The notes under the pieces are model-generated. The model was not told where the DNA came from and ran no database searches. It worked only from the letters and a program-made list of their open reading frames with translations. DNA of 6,333 nt, from NCBI GenBank assembly GCA_015491205.1, contig WFWI01000081.1:1-6333 (forward strand), given 5' to 3'. This DNA comes from Candidatus Microgenomates bacterium (lineage in GTDB: Bacteria; Patescibacteriota; Microgenomatia; UBA1406; GWC2-37-13). Position 1 is the first letter of the stretch. The number at the start of each line of letters is the position of its first letter. Shown piece after piece: positions 4,817 through 6,333 of the stretch. Position numbers and translations under genes: made by a program.

Positions 4817-6333
4817 ATGAACTATACTCCGATTGATATAGCAAAGCTTGAGGCCTCTTTTCAACCTGCAGCGCCTTCTGAGCCATCTAGAGGATTTAAC
4901 CTGCTTCTAGCATTTTTTATATCAGTTTTATTCCTATTTTTCTTGTTTGTGGGAAGCTTGACAGCTGTGGCTTATACAAGTTTTAGGCCTCCTTTTGTTG
5001 ACAAGGCTTTGTCCCAGAGGATAAAGGTTTATTTTGCTTTTCTACCTGTTTTGCCAAAGACAAAGGAGCAAATAGTCTTAGCTTCAAGCTATAAGACATC
5101 AAAGGTAAAAAGTTTTAATATGAACTTTTCTGGAGCTTTAACCCTTGCGTATTCAGGCGTTGACCTTAATCTGGATGTTAAGGGGAATACAAAGATGAAT
5201 TTTTGGGATAAGCTTGAGAGCGAATCTGATTTTGAAGGAAAAATTTCTGGCAGTCTTGGAGAGTATAGTGCAAGCTTTAGGACAATATACATAGGTGGCA
5301 ATACTTATTTAAAGCTTGATTCTTTTCCTGAAGAGGTGCTTTCTCTTATTAGAGAATCTATGAGGGAGTATGGGATAGAGCTATCAGAAGACTTCTTTCA
5401 AAGGGTAAAGGGTGTTTTAATCTCCAAGTGGATAAGGGTTGACTCTCCTGCCAGGACAGCAGCTAGGCTTGAGCTGCAAAAGAGGGAAGAGGAAGACACC
5501 AAAAGGCTTTATCAAGATTTAGGAGAAGCTGTTTTGGATATTGAGTCAATAAAAAGAGTGAAGCTTTCTAAAAAGGGTGATCTTTATATTTTTTATACAA
5601 CTTATACAGGCCGCGAACTTATGGAAGAGGTAAGAAGAGCACTTCTTAAGGAGGGCAAAGTGTTGACAAAAAAGGATAAGGAATTTATGGATAGGTTAGC
5701 AGAAGGCATAAAGGAGCTTAAAGTAACAGTTGAGATAGGCAGGCGGGATTATCTTATTAAAAAGATTGTGTTTTTGTTAAGAGGAGAGTTTGATATAAGC
5801 GAGTTTATTGGAAGGACAGGAGGGGTCTTGGATAGCTTTTTTGGATCGTCTTTGGAGGTTGATTCTGCTTTAACTTTCTCTTTCTCTTCGATAAACGAAA
5901 GGATGTTGATTGAGGAACCAGCTGACTTTGTTGATTTTAACGAGCTTTATCAGGAGATTCAAAAAGAGGTTTTAAAGGAGGTTTATGGAAAGGACTTGCA
6001 AAGTTTTAGGATACCATCAGGCCAGGTAAGAGCTGCTGCAAGGGAGCTGGCTGCAAAAGTCGAGGAGTACAGAAAAATAAATGGTTCTTATCCAAAAGAT
6101 ATAAATGAATTTATCCTTTCTTTTCCAGATGCAAACCTTGCCCAAAAAATCCAAAGATACAACATTTACTATATATCCTCCTCAGACAGAAGAAGTTTTT
6201 TAGTCTATGCGCCTTATCGGGTGGGGGAGAGGGGGGTGGAGTATATTGTCTATTCAGGTCAGGACAAAAGCGAGGTGCTTGTTGCCTCTGAGCTTCAGGA
6301 AAGGGTGAGTCTTCTTAAAAAGGATGTTTTGGG
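4817..6333 (+). CDS. Single-helix membrane protein with LolA/LppX-like ectodomain (3' partial)
   Basis: The frame runs from ATG 4817, the first start after an in-frame TGA at 4781, to the right edge without a stop; 505 residues are visible. Residues 1-26 are a soluble tail, 27-53 form a strongly hydrophobic helix, and the rest is predicted extracytoplasmic. After the helix, FAFLPVLPKTKEQIV (73-87) matches a juxtamembrane pattern I associate with Microgenomates membrane proteins. Residues about 90-175 alternate strands in the style of LolA/LppX-type lipid-carrier lipoproteins (SSYKTSKVKSFNMNFSG, then GGNTYLKLDSFPEEV), followed by charged helices (about 215-300) and more strands (302-358). Residues 404-430 (AARELAAKVEEYRKINGSYP and onward) resemble the region after the helix in GspG-like pseudopilins, where an NGxYP motif is typical. 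I see no cysteine. A role in envelope lipid or protein handling is inferred only. It is probably transcribed from its own promoter. Confidence 0.85.
   Translation, partial: MNYTPIDIAKLEASFQPAAPSEPSRGFNLLLAFFISVLFLFFLFVGSLTAVAYTSFRPPFVDKALSQRIKVYFAFLPVLPKTKEQIVLASSYKTSKVKSFNMNFSGALTLAYSGVDLNLDVKGNTKMNFWDKLESESDFEGKISGSLGEYSASFRTIYIGGNTYLKLDSFPEEVLSLIRESMREYGIELSEDFFQRVKGVLISKWIRVDSPARTAARLELQKREEEDTKRLYQDLGEAVLDIESIKRVKLSKKGDLYIFYTTYTGRELMEEVRRALLKEGKVLTKKDKEFMDRLAEGIKELKVTVEIGRRDYLIKKIVFLLRGEFDISEFIGRTGGVLDSFFGSSLEVDSALTFSFSSINERMLIEEPADFVDFNELYQEIQKEVLKEVYGKDLQSFRIPSGQVRAAARELAAKVEEYRKINGSYPKDINEFILSFPDANLAQKIQRYNIYYISSSDRRSFLVYAPYRVGERGVEYIVYSGQDKSEVLVASELQERVSLLKKDVL

Noticed and set aside
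4775..4819. Genes 3 and 4 as one ORF in a UGA=Gly genetic code
   Set aside because: They are in the same frame, separated only by TGA codons at 4775 and 4781. However, the module of gene 3 ends where that of gene 1 ends at TAG, no other in-frame TGA occurs in the long frames, and a strong promoter fills the gap.
4682..5301. Minus-strand ORFs at 4682-4864 and 5089-5301
   Set aside because: They lie antisense to genes 3 and 4, show low-complexity composition and have no supporting start signals.

Overview
The window reads as a bacterial chromosome fragment, AT-leaning by eye, with four long ORFs that together cover almost all of it. Every product looks exported or membrane-anchored, and none is a metabolic or informational enzyme. 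Three traits recall Candidate Phyla Radiation bacteria, most likely Microgenomates or a relative: Thr-Pro (TPTPTP) linkers joining extracellular beta-domains, a recurring C-terminal module opening with PW-x-K-x-K-x-ASF, and a single-helix membrane protein with an 'LPxLPKTxEQI' juxtamembrane motif. This placement is family recollection plus inference, with no marker gene to confirm it. The standard code fits, because no long frame contains an internal TGA; this argues against the UGA=Gly lineages.

Layout. (1) Positions 1-1757, plus strand: the 3' end of a large modular surface protein, open at the left edge. It has Ig/FnIII-like domains, Thr-Pro stalks and a C-terminal module. A 147-bp stretch at the left edge recurs without a mismatch exactly 723 bp (241 codons) later. 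(2) Positions 1768-3339, minus strand: a protein with one N-terminal helix and a probable beta-propeller ectodomain. It is convergent with gene 1, with 10 bp between the stop codons. (3) Positions 3374-4777, plus strand: a secreted protein with a signal peptide, a Cys-rich CARDB-like domain, a short Thr-Pro linker, and the same C-terminal module as gene 1. (4) Positions 4817-6333, plus strand: a single-helix membrane protein with a LolA/LppX-like ectodomain and a pseudopilin-like segment, open at the right edge.

Regulation. None of the three visible start codons has a Shine-Dalgarno sequence. Each has a sigma70-type -10 box only about 7-13 nt upstream, which suggests leaderless or near-leaderless mRNAs. 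Genes 2 and 3 diverge from a 34-bp gap whose two -10 boxes overlap on opposite strands. Gene 4 has the best promoter: TTGAAA, 18-nt spacer, extended -10 TGTTATAAT, with a near-palindrome in the spacer.

How the genes may work together (inference): genes 1 and 3 look like one cell-surface scheme, in which different N-terminal display domains are put on a shared C-terminal module. Genes 2 and 4 would be membrane-tethered partners of the same envelope layer. No RNA gene, CRISPR array, insertion sequence or attachment site was seen. No stretch over 300 bases lacks a gene.
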